A DNA stretch of 64,000 bases from Deltaproteobacteria bacterium (lineage in GTDB: Bacteria > Desulfobacterota > Dissulfuribacteria > Dissulfuribacterales > UBA3076), in contig JAGYNZ010000007.1 in the NCBI GenBank assembly GCA_018399745.1, forward strand, positions 24,010 through 88,009. The letters are read 5' to 3'. The notes below the pieces were generated by a model that searched no databases, was not told where the DNA came from, and was given only the letters and a program-made list of their open reading frames with translations. Each line of letters starts with the position of its first letter. Position 1 is the stretch's first letter. A program made the translations under genes and the position numbers. Below, in pieces: positions 16,786-26,121 of this stretch.

Positions 16786-17727
16786 TTGGCTCATCCTTCG
16801 AATCTCTCAAGCAAATGGACTCTGGCCTCCATCGTACTCCTTTTACCCATTATCATTAATGGAATCGCACCTCTGCTCCAGCTTGTAGCACCGGGTATTC
16901 TTGTTGTATTGACCGAAGGGATCAGTCTTGCTCTGGCAAGCTCGATCATTTTGGGAAACCTGGCATTAGGACTCCTGCTCTGCTGGCTGCTCATGAGGCC
17001 TGAGGCATTGATCTGGCTGATCCAGACTGTCGGGCTGGCCATGGTCCTCATGGTCGCGAGAAAAAAGGATTGGTCATGGATCAAGGCCCTTCTGGCAGGC
17101 TTTGCCTATCTTTGTATAACGTTTGTGGTTGTGCTGAGTGCTGGATCGGACCATGGTCTGCTTGACGGATATAATAAGATTATCCAGGTAATATCAGAGG
17201 ATCTGGATCAAAGCCTGGCCCTATATAAAGAAAAATCATCCGGTATATATCAAGTAGAATTAGAAAAATGGTTTTATCAGTTTAAAGCACTCATAATACG
17301 ATTTTTGCCTGGCCTAATGGGTTCAGTCTTTGTAATAATAACGCTGAGTAATATATTGGTACCAAAAATATATCTGGCCAAAAGATACGAAAATGAGGCC
17401 TTTGCGCCGACGTTCACCCAGTGGAAGCTACCTGAACTACTTATCTGGGTCATAATAACAGCGGCTGTATTGGCCTTTTGGGGAGACGGTATCTTTCATG
17501 TCTGCGGAGAAAACGTTCTGCTGGTACTGAGCAGTCTCTATTTCCTGCAGGGGCTGGCAGTAGTTGCCGTCTATTTCGAAAAACTCAAGGTACCTGGATT
17601 CATTCGCTGGATCATATATATATTGCTTTGCATCCAGTGGTATGGTCTAATATTTGTTGTTATTATAGGGGTGTCTGATGTATGGTTTGACCTGAGAAAC
17701 AGGGCGCCAGCAGCCAGAGAGTCATGA
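16786..17727 (+). CDS. DUF2232 (YybS-like) membrane protein
   Basis: 313 residues with about eight hydrophobic segments, for example IVLLLPIIINGIAPLLQLVA, ILGNLALGLLLCWLL, FVVVLSAG and IIYILLCIQWYGLIFVVII. The position between rpsR and rplI and the overall pattern match DUF2232/YybS proteins, which occur at this place in many deltaproteobacteria and Firmicutes; the function is unknown. The start is a TTG without a clear ribosome-binding site, so the true start may differ. Confidence 0.8.
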   Translation: MAHPSNLSSKWTLASIVLLLPIIINGIAPLLQLVAPGILVVLTEGISLALASSIILGNLALGLLLCWLLMRPEALIWLIQTVGLAMVLMVARKKDWSWIKALLAGFAYLCITFVVVLSAGSDHGLLDGYNKIIQVISEDLDQSLALYKEKSSGIYQVELEKWFYQFKALIIRFLPGLMGSVFVIITLSNILVPKIYLAKRYENEAFAPTFTQWKLPELLIWVIITAAVLAFWGDGIFHVCGENVLLVLSSLYFLQGLAVVAVYFEKLKVPGFIRWIIYILLCIQWYGLIFVVIIGVSDVWFDLRNRAPAARES

Positions 17728-17789
17728 AATTCATCAACTCCCAGACACTTTTGTTATTTAAATAAACATTTTTTCGAGGTCTCAGATAA

Positions 17790-18239
17790 ATGGAAATCAT
17801 TCTTAAAGAAACTATTCCGTCTCTCGGGAAGGCCGGAGATATGGTTAAGGTCGCAAATGGCTATGCGCGCAATTTCCTGTTGCCTAAAGGTAAGGCCATC
17901 TTTGCCGATAAAAAAAATATGTCTCAGATTGAGCGTCAGCAGGCATCCATACTGAACAAGGCTGCCAGAGAACGTGACGAGTTTGATGCCCTGGCCGTTA
18001 AACTCGGCAGTCTGGAAATCAGCATACCGGTGCGGGTAGGTGAGTTGGATCGGCTTTATGGCTCTGTTACCAATCTTGATATAGCCAACGTTATAGAATC
18101 GCAAGGGTATTCAATTGATCGCAAGAAGATACAGCTGGACGAACCCATAAAGACCCTTGGCGAATTTGAGGTCCCTGTAAAACTCAGTCCCGATGTAAAG
18201 GCGGTCGTCAAAGTCAATGTAGTCCCTCAGGAATCCTAG
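17790..18239 (+). CDS. rplI: 50S ribosomal protein L9
   Basis: 149 residues. N-terminal domain MEIILKETIPSLGKAGDMVK then GYARNFLLPKGKA, a long connecting helix and a C-terminal domain (LGEFEVPVKLSPDVKAVVKV). It sits at the base of the L1 stalk. It belongs to the rpsF-rpsR-rplI ribosomal cluster that continues into dnaB. Confidence 0.97.
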   Translation: MEIILKETIPSLGKAGDMVKVANGYARNFLLPKGKAIFADKKNMSQIERQQASILNKAARERDEFDALAVKLGSLEISIPVRVGELDRLYGSVTNLDIANVIESQGYSIDRKKIQLDEPIKTLGEFEVPVKLSPDVKAVVKVNVVPQES

Positions 18240-18261
18240 TGACATTTAGCAATCGCCAAAG

Positions 18262-19629
18262 ATGTCTATAGCACCTGTCAAGACTGTAAAATCCTCTCAA
18301 TACCGCCTTCCCCCTCAAGATGTAGAAGCAGAACAGTGCGTCCTCGGAGGCATTCTCATCGAGGATCAGGCCCTTTTGAAGGTTATTGAGTTTCTGCGCC
18401 CTGAACACTTTTACAAAGAGGCCCATTCTATTATCTATGCAGCCATACTTGACCTCTTTAGCAGAAATGAACCCCAAGACCTTGTGACTGTTCACAATGT
18501 CCTGAAATCCACGGGAAAACTTGAAGCAGTCGGGGGGGCACTCTACCTTGCAGAGATCTCGGAAACTATGCCGGTAGCCGCCAACATTGGTTACTACGGC
18601 AAAATCGTTTGGGACAAGGCCGTTCTCCGCCGGCTCATCCAAAAGGCATCAGACATATCCACCCTTTGTTTCGAAGGGGCGGGAGAGGTAGACGAGGTCC
18701 TTGAATCCGCCGAGGCATCCATATTTGAAATCTCCGAGGCAAAAATCCGACAGGCCTTTCACCCTCTTAAGGGCATACTTAAGGACAGCATTAAAAAAGT
18801 TGAGGGTCTGTACGAACGCCAAGAGCTGATTACCGGCGTGCCTACCGGCTTTACAGATCTTGACAGGCTGACCGCAGGGTTTCAGGCATCTGATCTCATT
18901 ATCATTGCAGGTCGCCCCAGCATGGGCAAAACTGCCTTTGCCCTGAATATCGCACAGAACGCGGCCATTGCCGGCAACATATGTGTTGCGATCTTCTCTT
19001 TGGAAATGTCCAAGGACCAATTGGCCATCAGGATGCTATGTTCAGAGGCCAGGGTAAATGCACAGAAGGTAAGGACGGGTTTTCTGAGTGAGCGGGACTG
19101 GCCGAAACTGATAAATGCCGCAGGCCATCTCTCTGAGGCCCCTGTCTTTATCGATGATACGCCGGCCTTATCTGTTATGGAGATAAGGGCCAAGGCCAGA
19201 AGGCTTAAGACCAAGCAGACCCTGGGCCTTGTATTGGTTGATTACATGCAGCTTATGAGGGGAAAAGGACGCAACGAAAGCCGGGAGCAGGAAATCTCCG
19301 AAATATCAAGATCTCTTAAGGCAATGGCCAAGGAGCTGAATGTACCTGTGGTAGCCCTGTCTCAGCTTAATCGCCAAGTGGAAGCCAGGCCGAACAAAAG
19401 ACCACAGATGGCAGACCTCAGGGAATCGGGGGCCATAGAACAGGATGCTGATGTAATAGCCTTCATTTACAGGGACGAAGTTTATAATCGCTCTGAAGAA
19501 AACCCAAACAGGGGTAAGGCGGAAATCATTGTGGCCAAGCAGAGAAATGGTCCTATTGGTATTGTAAAGCTGGCCTTTGTAGATAAATATGCTACCTTTG
19601 CCAATCTGTCTACCGAATCAGAATATTGA
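18262..19629 (+). CDS. dnaB: Replicative DNA helicase
   Basis: 455 residues. An N-terminal DnaG-interacting domain (PPQDVEAEQCVLGGILIED) precedes the RecA-like motor with Walker A GRPSMGKTAFALN, Walker B LVLVDYMQLM and the DLRESGAIEQDAD block. There is no intein. It unwinds DNA at the replication fork as a hexamer. It starts 23 nt after rplI, and its 3' end overlaps rsmG by 41 nt. Confidence 0.97.
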   Translation: MSIAPVKTVKSSQYRLPPQDVEAEQCVLGGILIEDQALLKVIEFLRPEHFYKEAHSIIYAAILDLFSRNEPQDLVTVHNVLKSTGKLEAVGGALYLAEISETMPVAANIGYYGKIVWDKAVLRRLIQKASDISTLCFEGAGEVDEVLESAEASIFEISEAKIRQAFHPLKGILKDSIKKVEGLYERQELITGVPTGFTDLDRLTAGFQASDLIIIAGRPSMGKTAFALNIAQNAAIAGNICVAIFSLEMSKDQLAIRMLCSEARVNAQKVRTGFLSERDWPKLINAAGHLSEAPVFIDDTPALSVMEIRAKARRLKTKQTLGLVLVDYMQLMRGKGRNESREQEISEISRSLKAMAKELNVPVVALSQLNRQVEARPNKRPQMADLRESGAIEQDADVIAFIYRDEVYNRSEENPNRGKAEIIVAKQRNGPIGIVKLAFVDKYATFANLSTESEY

Positions 19630-20275
19630 GCCCCTTTTAAATGAGCTCCTGCAGGAAGGCGGTATAACGTCGTCAGGGGAACTCACAGAAGACCTTAAGG
19701 TCTATTTAGGAGAGCTTTACTCCTGGAATCAACGCATCAACCTCACCGGCCTCAAAACCATTGAAGAAATGGCCATCAAGCACGTCGGCGACACCCTGAC
19801 ACTGATTCGTTTTCTGCCTGATGGTATCCGACATATACTGGATATAGGTACAGGCCCCGGTGTTCCAGGACTCATCCTCAAGTTGTTTCGCCCCGATCTT
19901 GAACTGATACTTGTTGACGCCGTGCGTAAAAAGATCTCATTTCTCAGTACCGTAATCGCAACAATCGGTCTTACCGGTATTCGGGCGGAGCACTGCCGTG
20001 TGGGCATCAACGATATACCCGGACATCTCCCCCCGGAAGGCTTTGATTTAATTGTCAGCCAGGCATTGGGCCCCCTGGATGAGTTGGCGCGCATGGCCCG
20101 ACCTTTACTGTCACTGAATGGGCTGGTAATAGCGATGAAGGGATCAAAGATAGATAAAGAGCTGAAGGCGAAAACGACCTACCTTCAACGTCATGGATGG
20201 AAAACCAGTATCATAAGTACCAAAACACCCGTTCGTGGTCTTCGACGAAATCTCGTTATGCTAAGAAAATACTGA
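19589..20275 (+). CDS. rsmG: 16S rRNA (guanine527-N7)-methyltransferase
   Basis: 228 residues. Rossmann methyltransferase with the SAM motif LDIGTGPGVPGL, preceded by the family block WNQRINLTGLK. It modifies G527 in the 16S decoding region; loss gives low-level streptomycin resistance in other bacteria. The ATG lies 41 nt inside dnaB; a downstream TTG at 19598 is also possible. Confidence 0.93.
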   Translation: MLPLPICLPNQNIEPLLNELLQEGGITSSGELTEDLKVYLGELYSWNQRINLTGLKTIEEMAIKHVGDTLTLIRFLPDGIRHILDIGTGPGVPGLILKLFRPDLELILVDAVRKKISFLSTVIATIGLTGIRAEHCRVGINDIPGHLPPEGFDLIVSQALGPLDELARMARPLLSLNGLVIAMKGSKIDKELKAKTTYLQRHGWKTSIISTKTPVRGLRRNLVMLRKY

Positions 20276-20287
20276 TCCATTTACAAA

Positions 20288-20788
20288 ATGGCAGAACTAC
20301 ATCCGTGGCAAAGGGATATCCTCATTCTGATCTTTCTTGGCTGGAGCAACTTTCTGCCCATACTGGGAAGGATCGTCTTTAAACAACGCCTTTCCACTCC
20401 CCTGGATCTCGGATACAGATGGATAGATAATCGTTATCTGTTGGGCCCTCACAAGACATGGAGGGGACTGGTTGTTTCAATTATTGGGTCTGGTTTGGCC
20501 GGCTACGTCACGCCTTTCGGCCTTGTTCTCGGGCTTAAGTTCGCCGCATGTTCCATGATCGGCGATCTGATCTCAAGTTTTGTAAAACGACGTGTGGGAT
20601 TGAAAAGCGGCAGCAGGTTTTTTTTGCTGGATCAAGGCATTGAGTCATTGCTCCCTTTATGGATACTCAAGGACAGCCTTTTTATTTGCTGGACCGAGAT
20701 AATCCTGATAGTCTCTTCCTTTACATTACTGGAGATCGTCCTCTCCCCAATTTTTTACATGCTTCACATCAGGAGAAATCCCCACTGA
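20288..20788 (+). CDS. CDP-archaeol synthase (CarS)-like membrane protein
   Basis: 166 residues with several hydrophobic segments. The CarS/PF01864 signatures are clear: a Pro-Leu-Asp-Leu-Gly start of the loop (TPLDLGYRWIDNRYLLG), then GPHKTWRG, GDLISSFVKRRVGLKSG and the LDQG motif. Family members transfer CMP to prenyl glycerol diethers or related lipids and resemble CdsA. In bacteria the substrate is not settled. It lies between rsmG and a PHP phosphoesterase, 5 nt from the latter. Confidence 0.82.
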   Translation: MAELHPWQRDILILIFLGWSNFLPILGRIVFKQRLSTPLDLGYRWIDNRYLLGPHKTWRGLVVSIIGSGLAGYVTPFGLVLGLKFAACSMIGDLISSFVKRRVGLKSGSRFFLLDQGIESLLPLWILKDSLFICWTEIILIVSSFTLLEIVLSPIFYMLHIRRNPH

Positions 20789-20792
20789 ATTC

Positions 20793-21470
20793 ATGGCCCT
20801 TTTAAAGACAGACCTCCACATACATACTTCGGAAGACCCTGAAGACCTTGTCCTGTACAGTGCAATCGAACTCATAGACATGGCCTGCGGACTGGGATAC
20901 TCAGTGCTGGCCATAACCAACCATAACCATGTTACCTATAGCGAATATCTCAGGGACTATGCAAAGGAAAGAGGAATAGTCCTGATACCTGGTATGGAGG
21001 CAACAATTCAGGGTCGGCACGTACTTCTTCACAACCTGGATTTTAAACGGATACAACGCGACAAAATCCAGAACCTGGAAACTTTGAAGCGACACGACAA
21101 CCTTATAATTGCTCCTCACCCATATTTCCCCAGTCCTGTAGCGCTCAGGGGCATGCTGAGACGACACTTCAACTGTTTTGACGCGGTTGAATATTGCCAC
21201 TGTTATACGCAACGGCTGGACTTTAACCGTCCTGCAATAAAATTTGCAAAAGAATACAATCTCCCCATGATTGGTACGTCCGACGCCCACCAAAGATGCC
21301 AATTCCACACAACGTACTCCATAATAGAAGCAGAGCCTGATCCAGAATCAATTATACACGCGGTCAAGTCCGGTAACGTCCGGATAGTCACCCGTCCCCT
21401 TCCCCTGCTTCTCCTGCTGAAGATCAATTTAAAGATGTTTTGGAGGAACAATTTCCTGAAAAGGTTTTAG
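20793..21470 (+). CDS. PHP-domain metal-dependent phosphoesterase
   Basis: 225 residues. Metal-binding PHP motifs are present in order: KTDLHIHTSEDP, ITNHNHVTY, the Glu in PGMEAT, APHPYF and GTSDAHQ. The substrate is unknown; relatives hydrolyse phosphates from nucleotides, histidinol or polymers. The 3' end reaches 60 nt upstream of the lptD start, in a run with the CarS-like gene. Confidence 0.88.
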   Translation: MALLKTDLHIHTSEDPEDLVLYSAIELIDMACGLGYSVLAITNHNHVTYSEYLRDYAKERGIVLIPGMEATIQGRHVLLHNLDFKRIQRDKIQNLETLKRHDNLIIAPHPYFPSPVALRGMLRRHFNCFDAVEYCHCYTQRLDFNRPAIKFAKEYNLPMIGTSDAHQRCQFHTTYSIIEAEPDPESIIHAVKSGNVRIVTRPLPLLLLLKINLKMFWRNNFLKRF

Positions 21471-21529
21471 GTTTTAGCTTCTATTTATTGAAAGCACCAT
21501 GTCCATGTGATACTAAACGGATACAGGTT

Positions 21530-23755
21530 ATGAAAACTCTTACTCATATCCAAAAGACCGTTCTATTTATAATTGCTTTTTTACTGATGCCTTTAGTGAC
21601 GGACATGGCCGCCGCAGTAACTGAAGGTGCTTTCGACGAAAAGACCAGAGAAGAAAAAACAACTGCTGAATTCAAGACAATTCCGTCACCAGGAGACGAA
21701 CCCTGGCACATAGAGGCACTTAAGCTAACCTACTTCCACTCTTCAGATGTGATCCTGGGTGAAGGAGAAGTGCAGGTCTCGAGGAGTGATCTCAGGGTCT
21801 GCGCGGACCGGATCATATATGACAGATGTAATGCCCGAGTGTGGGCAAGCGGCAACGTGGTCATACGCCTCGGCATGGATGTGCTGAAGGGAAACGAAGG
21901 CGAACTGGATCTCAATACATTTACAGGTTCAGTAGAGAATGCCGATCTCTTCTTGCAAAGAAACAACATCCACCTCCTGGCCAAACAGATATGGAAGACA
22001 GGTCCTGAAGAATATAAGGCAAAACAAGCCACCATCAGCACATGTCCCCTTCCGAAGCAGGCGTGGAATTTTAAGTGTCAAGATCTTAAGCTCACTATTG
22101 GAGGCTTGGCCTTTGCCAAAAACAGTTTCTTCAACATAAGGGACATCCCTGTACTGTATAGCCCATGGGTTGTTTTGCCCATAAACAAATACAGAAAAAC
22201 AGGGGTGCTGTTACCGGATTTCTCCATATCAAAAAGGAATGGGGCGGAGATCAATATACCCTTCTTCTGGGCCATCAACGACAGTATGGACGCCACTTTT
22301 TACCAGCATTTTATGGGTAAAAGGGGATGGATGGAGGGCATAGAGTTCCGCCACATATTTTCTCCGAAAGACAAGGGTGTCCTCAGATACAATTTTCTGG
22401 TAGACACTTTGGAGGACGATGACTTCAACGATGATGGATATACGAGAGGTAATGAAAAACGCTGGTGGTTGAGGGCAAAAGCAAACCAACAACTCCCTTG
22501 GGGCTTTGAGGCAAAGGTGGACGTGGACTCGCTGAGTGACAGGGATTACTTACACGAATTTGATCAGGGTCCGATGGGTTATGATGAAACAGACAGTATT
22601 TTCAGAAAGAACTTCGGCCGCTCCCTAACCGATGAAACCGACCTGATCCGCCCATCGACTCTCCAGATAACCAAAATGAATCAGGACATGTTTTTGGGAG
22701 GTGAGGGCAGGTATAACGATAATATGGAAGTGGGGGAACAGGATTCCACTATACAGACATACCCGAGGCTGGTGCTCCAAGGGTTTAGAAAGCCTCTCTT
22801 CAGTTCCCCTTTCTACTATGACTGGACTACTTCGTATGTACACTACTGGAGAGAGAAGGGTCTCAGGGAACAGCGCCTGCACATCGAACCAAGTGTATCC
22901 CTGCCGTTAAACCTATATAACCTGGCGGATTTAATTCTTGAAGGAACCGTTGAAGAAACCATGTACGAGGTCAGCGGCCATGATCCGGAGCAACGGCCTG
23001 ACAGCCACGCCAACAGGCTTCTCTATAGACTGAACGCCGAACTGAGTACAACCTTTGGGCGCACCTACCATCTTTCCGGAAAAAAGACTATGAGACACAG
23101 CATACGGCCCAGATTAAGTTACCAATATCGCCCCCCGGAAAACCAGGACAACCTGCCCGACATAGATGCCCTGGATCGGCTTGACCCTGAGAACCGAATT
23201 ACATTGTCGCTTCTTTCGTTCCTCAGTAGCAAAACACCCCTAGGCAACAACAGGTTCGCCTACACAGACCTTGTAAGATTTTCTCTGGAACAGAGCTACG
23301 ACAACAAGGAAAAAAGCAGCAGGTATCTACCCGGTGAAGATGACCAAAGAAATTTTTCCGACATTTATGCCGAATTGGATTTTAACCCCCTGCCCAACCT
23401 TCTCTTTCGCTATGACACCAGCTACAATGTCTACGGAAAGGGTTTTACTCAATATAACTTCCTGGGACGTCTATACAACTCTGAGAACGATCGCCTGGAT
23501 CTGGAATATAGATACAGCCGCCTTGCCGAAATAAATGAACTCAATCTGGAAATAAATACTGCATTTTCGCCTTCCTGGTATGGAATGTGTGAATTTAAGA
23601 GAAATATCGCCGAAGATTCATCGCTTGAATCCATATTTGGTCTTCGGTATCAAGCGACCTGTTGGGCGATTGAGGGAAGACTTAAAAAAGATACGGACGA
23701 GACCAGCTTCAGTTTCCATATAGAACTTTTGGGCATAGGGGGCTGGGGCTCTTAA
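21530..23755 (+). CDS. lptD: LPS-assembly outer-membrane protein LptD
   Basis: About 741 residues from the ATG at 21530, which starts a good signal peptide (TVLFIIAFLLMPLVTDMAAA); the frame stays open to 21440, but that extension overlaps the PHP gene. An N-terminal OstA/LptA-like jellyroll region (about 60-200, with LTYFHSSDVILGEGEVQVSR) leads into the LptD beta-barrel, whose C-terminal strands end in LLGIGGWGS. It inserts lipopolysaccharide into the outer membrane with LptE. It is good evidence for an LPS-bearing diderm. Confidence 0.93.
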   Translation: MKTLTHIQKTVLFIIAFLLMPLVTDMAAAVTEGAFDEKTREEKTTAEFKTIPSPGDEPWHIEALKLTYFHSSDVILGEGEVQVSRSDLRVCADRIIYDRCNARVWASGNVVIRLGMDVLKGNEGELDLNTFTGSVENADLFLQRNNIHLLAKQIWKTGPEEYKAKQATISTCPLPKQAWNFKCQDLKLTIGGLAFAKNSFFNIRDIPVLYSPWVVLPINKYRKTGVLLPDFSISKRNGAEINIPFFWAINDSMDATFYQHFMGKRGWMEGIEFRHIFSPKDKGVLRYNFLVDTLEDDDFNDDGYTRGNEKRWWLRAKANQQLPWGFEAKVDVDSLSDRDYLHEFDQGPMGYDETDSIFRKNFGRSLTDETDLIRPSTLQITKMNQDMFLGGEGRYNDNMEVGEQDSTIQTYPRLVLQGFRKPLFSSPFYYDWTTSYVHYWREKGLREQRLHIEPSVSLPLNLYNLADLILEGTVEETMYEVSGHDPEQRPDSHANRLLYRLNAELSTTFGRTYHLSGKKTMRHSIRPRLSYQYRPPENQDNLPDIDALDRLDPENRITLSLLSFLSSKTPLGNNRFAYTDLVRFSLEQSYDNKEKSSRYLPGEDDQRNFSDIYAELDFNPLPNLLFRYDTSYNVYGKGFTQYNFLGRLYNSENDRLDLEYRYSRLAEINELNLEINTAFSPSWYGMCEFKRNIAEDSSLESIFGLRYQATCWAIEGRLKKDTDETSFSFHIELLGIGGWGS

Positions 23756-24097
23756 GAATTGGAAATTAAGAGCTATTGATTGAGTCAGATAAGCTTTCAG
23801 CACTAGAGAAACCAATGAGAAGGCTTGACAGCCCTTGATGAGACTGCTATGAAAAAGCCATCAATCCACCCCGGATTAAACAAGGCTATTGGGGAATTTG
23901 GCTACAATAATGTCTAGTGAACCGGAAACTGTAAACCATAAGGCGGAAGCTGCGTAACAACCTGACTAATCAGGTTGAATTTAGAGTTTTAAAATTTGCT
24001 GCCAGGGTATATTATAAAAAGGTGCAAACCAATTTTTGCTTGCTATAACGGATACCAGGTTATATAGAAGACAAGGCTTTTGGGGAGGGATGAATTA
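23756..24097. other. Intergenic region with a stem-loop, lptD / sulfur transporter
   Basis: 342 bp without a supported gene. A 7-bp stem with a 4-nt loop, AACCTGA-ctaa-TCAGGTT, lies at 23959-23976, with a moderately T-rich stretch after it; it may be a weak terminator. A GGGGAGGG ribosome-binding site for the next gene is at 24082-24089. I see no convincing promoter or riboswitch. Confidence 0.45.
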
Positions 24098-25282
24098 ATG
24101 AGTGGAAGTATACTGGGGAAAAAGATCAAAGAACTTTATAAGGTTTTGTGTCAGGAAGAATGGAATGCCACTGTATGCGGGATCCTTATCGCTCTTTTGA
24201 GTATCATCTGTCTGGCGTGGGCCAGACCCTGGGGTGCGGTGGGAGCTATTAGAAACTGGGGAGAATGGTTACTGTATGGCATAGGTATCTGGGGAAGTGA
24301 GCCGGCAAATGTCCTCCAATACTCCGGTTCTGTCATCGGCCTTGGGTTTTTGGCCGGTGCCTTTATTTCGGCCTGTCTGGGTGGAGACTTTGCCATCAGG
24401 ATCCCCCCGAGACTGGAGCTGGTAAAGGCGCTGTTCGCAGGTATGTTCATGGGCATTGGTTCCTCCATGTGTGGTGGATGTAACATAGGTGGCTTTTACA
24501 ATTCGGTCGGCAATCTCTCTGCCAGTGGTTTCTGCATGATGATAGGCCTTATTATCGGGGCGGTGATCGGCATCAGGTATCTTTACTGGGAGATGGAGCA
24601 TATCAGTTGGGGTTCAGGCGGTGCAAAGACCATTGAGTTTCCCTATGCATTAAAGATAATCCTGGGTATTGTCACGCTGGGGGTCCTTATCTGGGGCACC
24701 AACACCTATGCCAACAGCGACGACGCCTATGTGGCTAAACTGGCAGGACTATTGATCATTCCCGCGGGTATGGGGTATACAATGCAACGCGGTCGCTGGT
24801 GCATGATACAGGGCTTTCGTGAACCGCATATGACAGGTGACACCAAAATGGCCAAGTCCGTGATCGTAAGCGTGGTTGTCCTCGCTATAGGGGTCACGGT
24901 CCTTAAATATACAGATCTTGTTCATACCATGCATTATGTACGTGGATTCTTCGGCTGGGTCGCGATTGTGGGGGGTGTGATCTTCGGCTTTGGCGCCCTG
25001 CTGGCAGGGGGTTGCGGAACCGGAGTCCTGTGGCGCGTCGGCGAGGGCCAGATCAAGTTGTTGGTGGTGTTGCCCGCCTTCGGTATTGCCAATGCCTTTG
25101 TGGACAGATGGTTCAAAGAAAATGAGTGGGAATTGGACGAAGTCTTTGGATCCTTTGTCTACATGCCGGAGACATGGCTCGGTTACGGCGGCACCCTGGC
25201 GCTTATTTTCGCAGTGATGGCCCTTTGGTATATCATAATATCCTGGAATGAGGAATCGGAAAAACTTATTGTTCCCATGTAG
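24098..25282 (+). CDS. YeeE/YedE sulfur transporter (TsuA-like)
   Basis: About 394 residues from the ATG at 24098, placed 8 nt after GGGGAGGG. Two Sulf_transp repeats with many membrane helices. Conserved cysteines that relay thiosulfate in TsuA occur in GSSMCGGCNIGGF, RGRWCMIQGF and LLAGGCGTGVLWR. It probably imports thiosulfate or a related sulfur species. In many sulfur-metabolising bacteria a TusA/SirA-like protein is encoded beside it; none is here. A strong terminator follows inside the convergent scpA gene. Confidence 0.9.
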   Translation: MSGSILGKKIKELYKVLCQEEWNATVCGILIALLSIICLAWARPWGAVGAIRNWGEWLLYGIGIWGSEPANVLQYSGSVIGLGFLAGAFISACLGGDFAIRIPPRLELVKALFAGMFMGIGSSMCGGCNIGGFYNSVGNLSASGFCMMIGLIIGAVIGIRYLYWEMEHISWGSGGAKTIEFPYALKIILGIVTLGVLIWGTNTYANSDDAYVAKLAGLLIIPAGMGYTMQRGRWCMIQGFREPHMTGDTKMAKSVIVSVVVLAIGVTVLKYTDLVHTMHYVRGFFGWVAIVGGVIFGFGALLAGGCGTGVLWRVGEGQIKLLVVLPAFGIANAFVDRWFKENEWELDEVFGSFVYMPETWLGYGGTLALIFAVMALWYIIISWNEESEKLIVPM

Positions 25283-25311
25283 TCTGTTCAGAGCCTTCTC
25301 TTTCCTGTTTA

Positions 25312-26121
25312 TTAAGAAAACTTCATAGAAAGGCCCGGCGGGTTAGAACCCTCCGGGCTTTTTTGTCCTTCACCAGCCCTCAATAGTACCAGGATGTCTC
25401 CACCGGGGCTTTCCTGTAAAAGACGCACTGTGCCCAACCGGGCAAGCTCAAGTATTGCCAGAAACGTAACAACGATCATTTCGCGATCTTCCGAAGAAAA
25501 TATTTCAAAGAATCGTACGGTCCCGGTCTGATTAAGTTTTTCAGTAATAGATTGCATTTGTTCCGAAAGGCCGGCCTTGACCCTGGTAATTTCAAGGACT
25601 CTGGGAAAAGAACTATTCCCCAATAACTCTTTAAAAGCAGAGACGAGGTCTGTAAGACTTATGTCAAAGTTTTCCCCAGATCCCTCAGGCTCAAAGACCT
25701 CCAAATTACTTTCTGATTTCTCACCCTCCAATCCTCCGATACGTACAAATACGTCTCTGCCCAATAGAGGCCTGCACTCAAGAGAAGCAGCTGCTTCTCT
25801 CATCTGAATCAACTCTTGAAGGGGGCGGACCAGCTCAAGCCTGGGGTCGTCTTCAGGATCTTCTGGATCGGGCCTTGGCAGCAACATCCTGGATTTGATG
25901 TGCATAAGTGTGGCAGCCATCACCAGATATTCACCTGCCACCACCACGTCAAGGGCGGCCTGCATGAACTCAAGATACTCCAGATACTGGGCAGTAACCA
26001 CAGCTATGGGGATATCGGTAATTTCGAGCTTATTCTTCTGTATTAAGTGAAGAAGCAGATTTAAAGGTCCCTCGAAGGTCTTCAGCTTTACCTGGCATTC
26101 TGATTCCAAAGGGCACTCCAA
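25312..26121 (-). CDS. scpA: Segregation and condensation protein A
   Basis: 269 residues. FEGPLNLLLHLIQKNKLEITDIPI, split by its FEGPL core, is the ScpA N terminus that contacts SMC; the middle is acidic, and the C-terminal winged-helix segment (IVVTFLAILELARLGTV) closes the SMC ring. No scpB follows. The ATG at 26121 overlaps the trpS 3' end by 34 nt, so the two are probably coupled. Confidence 0.93.
   Translation of the reverse strand: MECPLESECQVKLKTFEGPLNLLLHLIQKNKLEITDIPIAVVTAQYLEYLEFMQAALDVVVAGEYLVMAATLMHIKSRMLLPRPDPEDPEDDPRLELVRPLQELIQMREAAASLECRPLLGRDVFVRIGGLEGEKSESNLEVFEPEGSGENFDISLTDLVSAFKELLGNSSFPRVLEITRVKAGLSEQMQSITEKLNQTGTVRFFEIFSSEDREMIVVTFLAILELARLGTVRLLQESPGGDILVLLRAGEGQKSPEGSNPPGLSMKFS
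25333..25364 (+). terminator. Intrinsic terminator of the sulfur transporter gene
   Basis: Stem GCCCGGCGGG (25333-25342), loop TTAGAA, stem CCCTCCGGGC (25349-25358) with one mismatch, then six T residues. It is correctly oriented for the plus-strand transporter gene. It lies within the last ~50 bp of scpA, which is read on the other strand, so the same bases encode the ScpA C terminus. Confidence 0.85.

Noticed and set aside
23873..23930. Short frame MKKPSIHPGLNKAIGEFGYN resembling the N terminus of RbsD/FucU sugar mutarotases
   Set aside because: Only about 22 codons, then a stop; similarity is from memory and too short to call a pseudogene.
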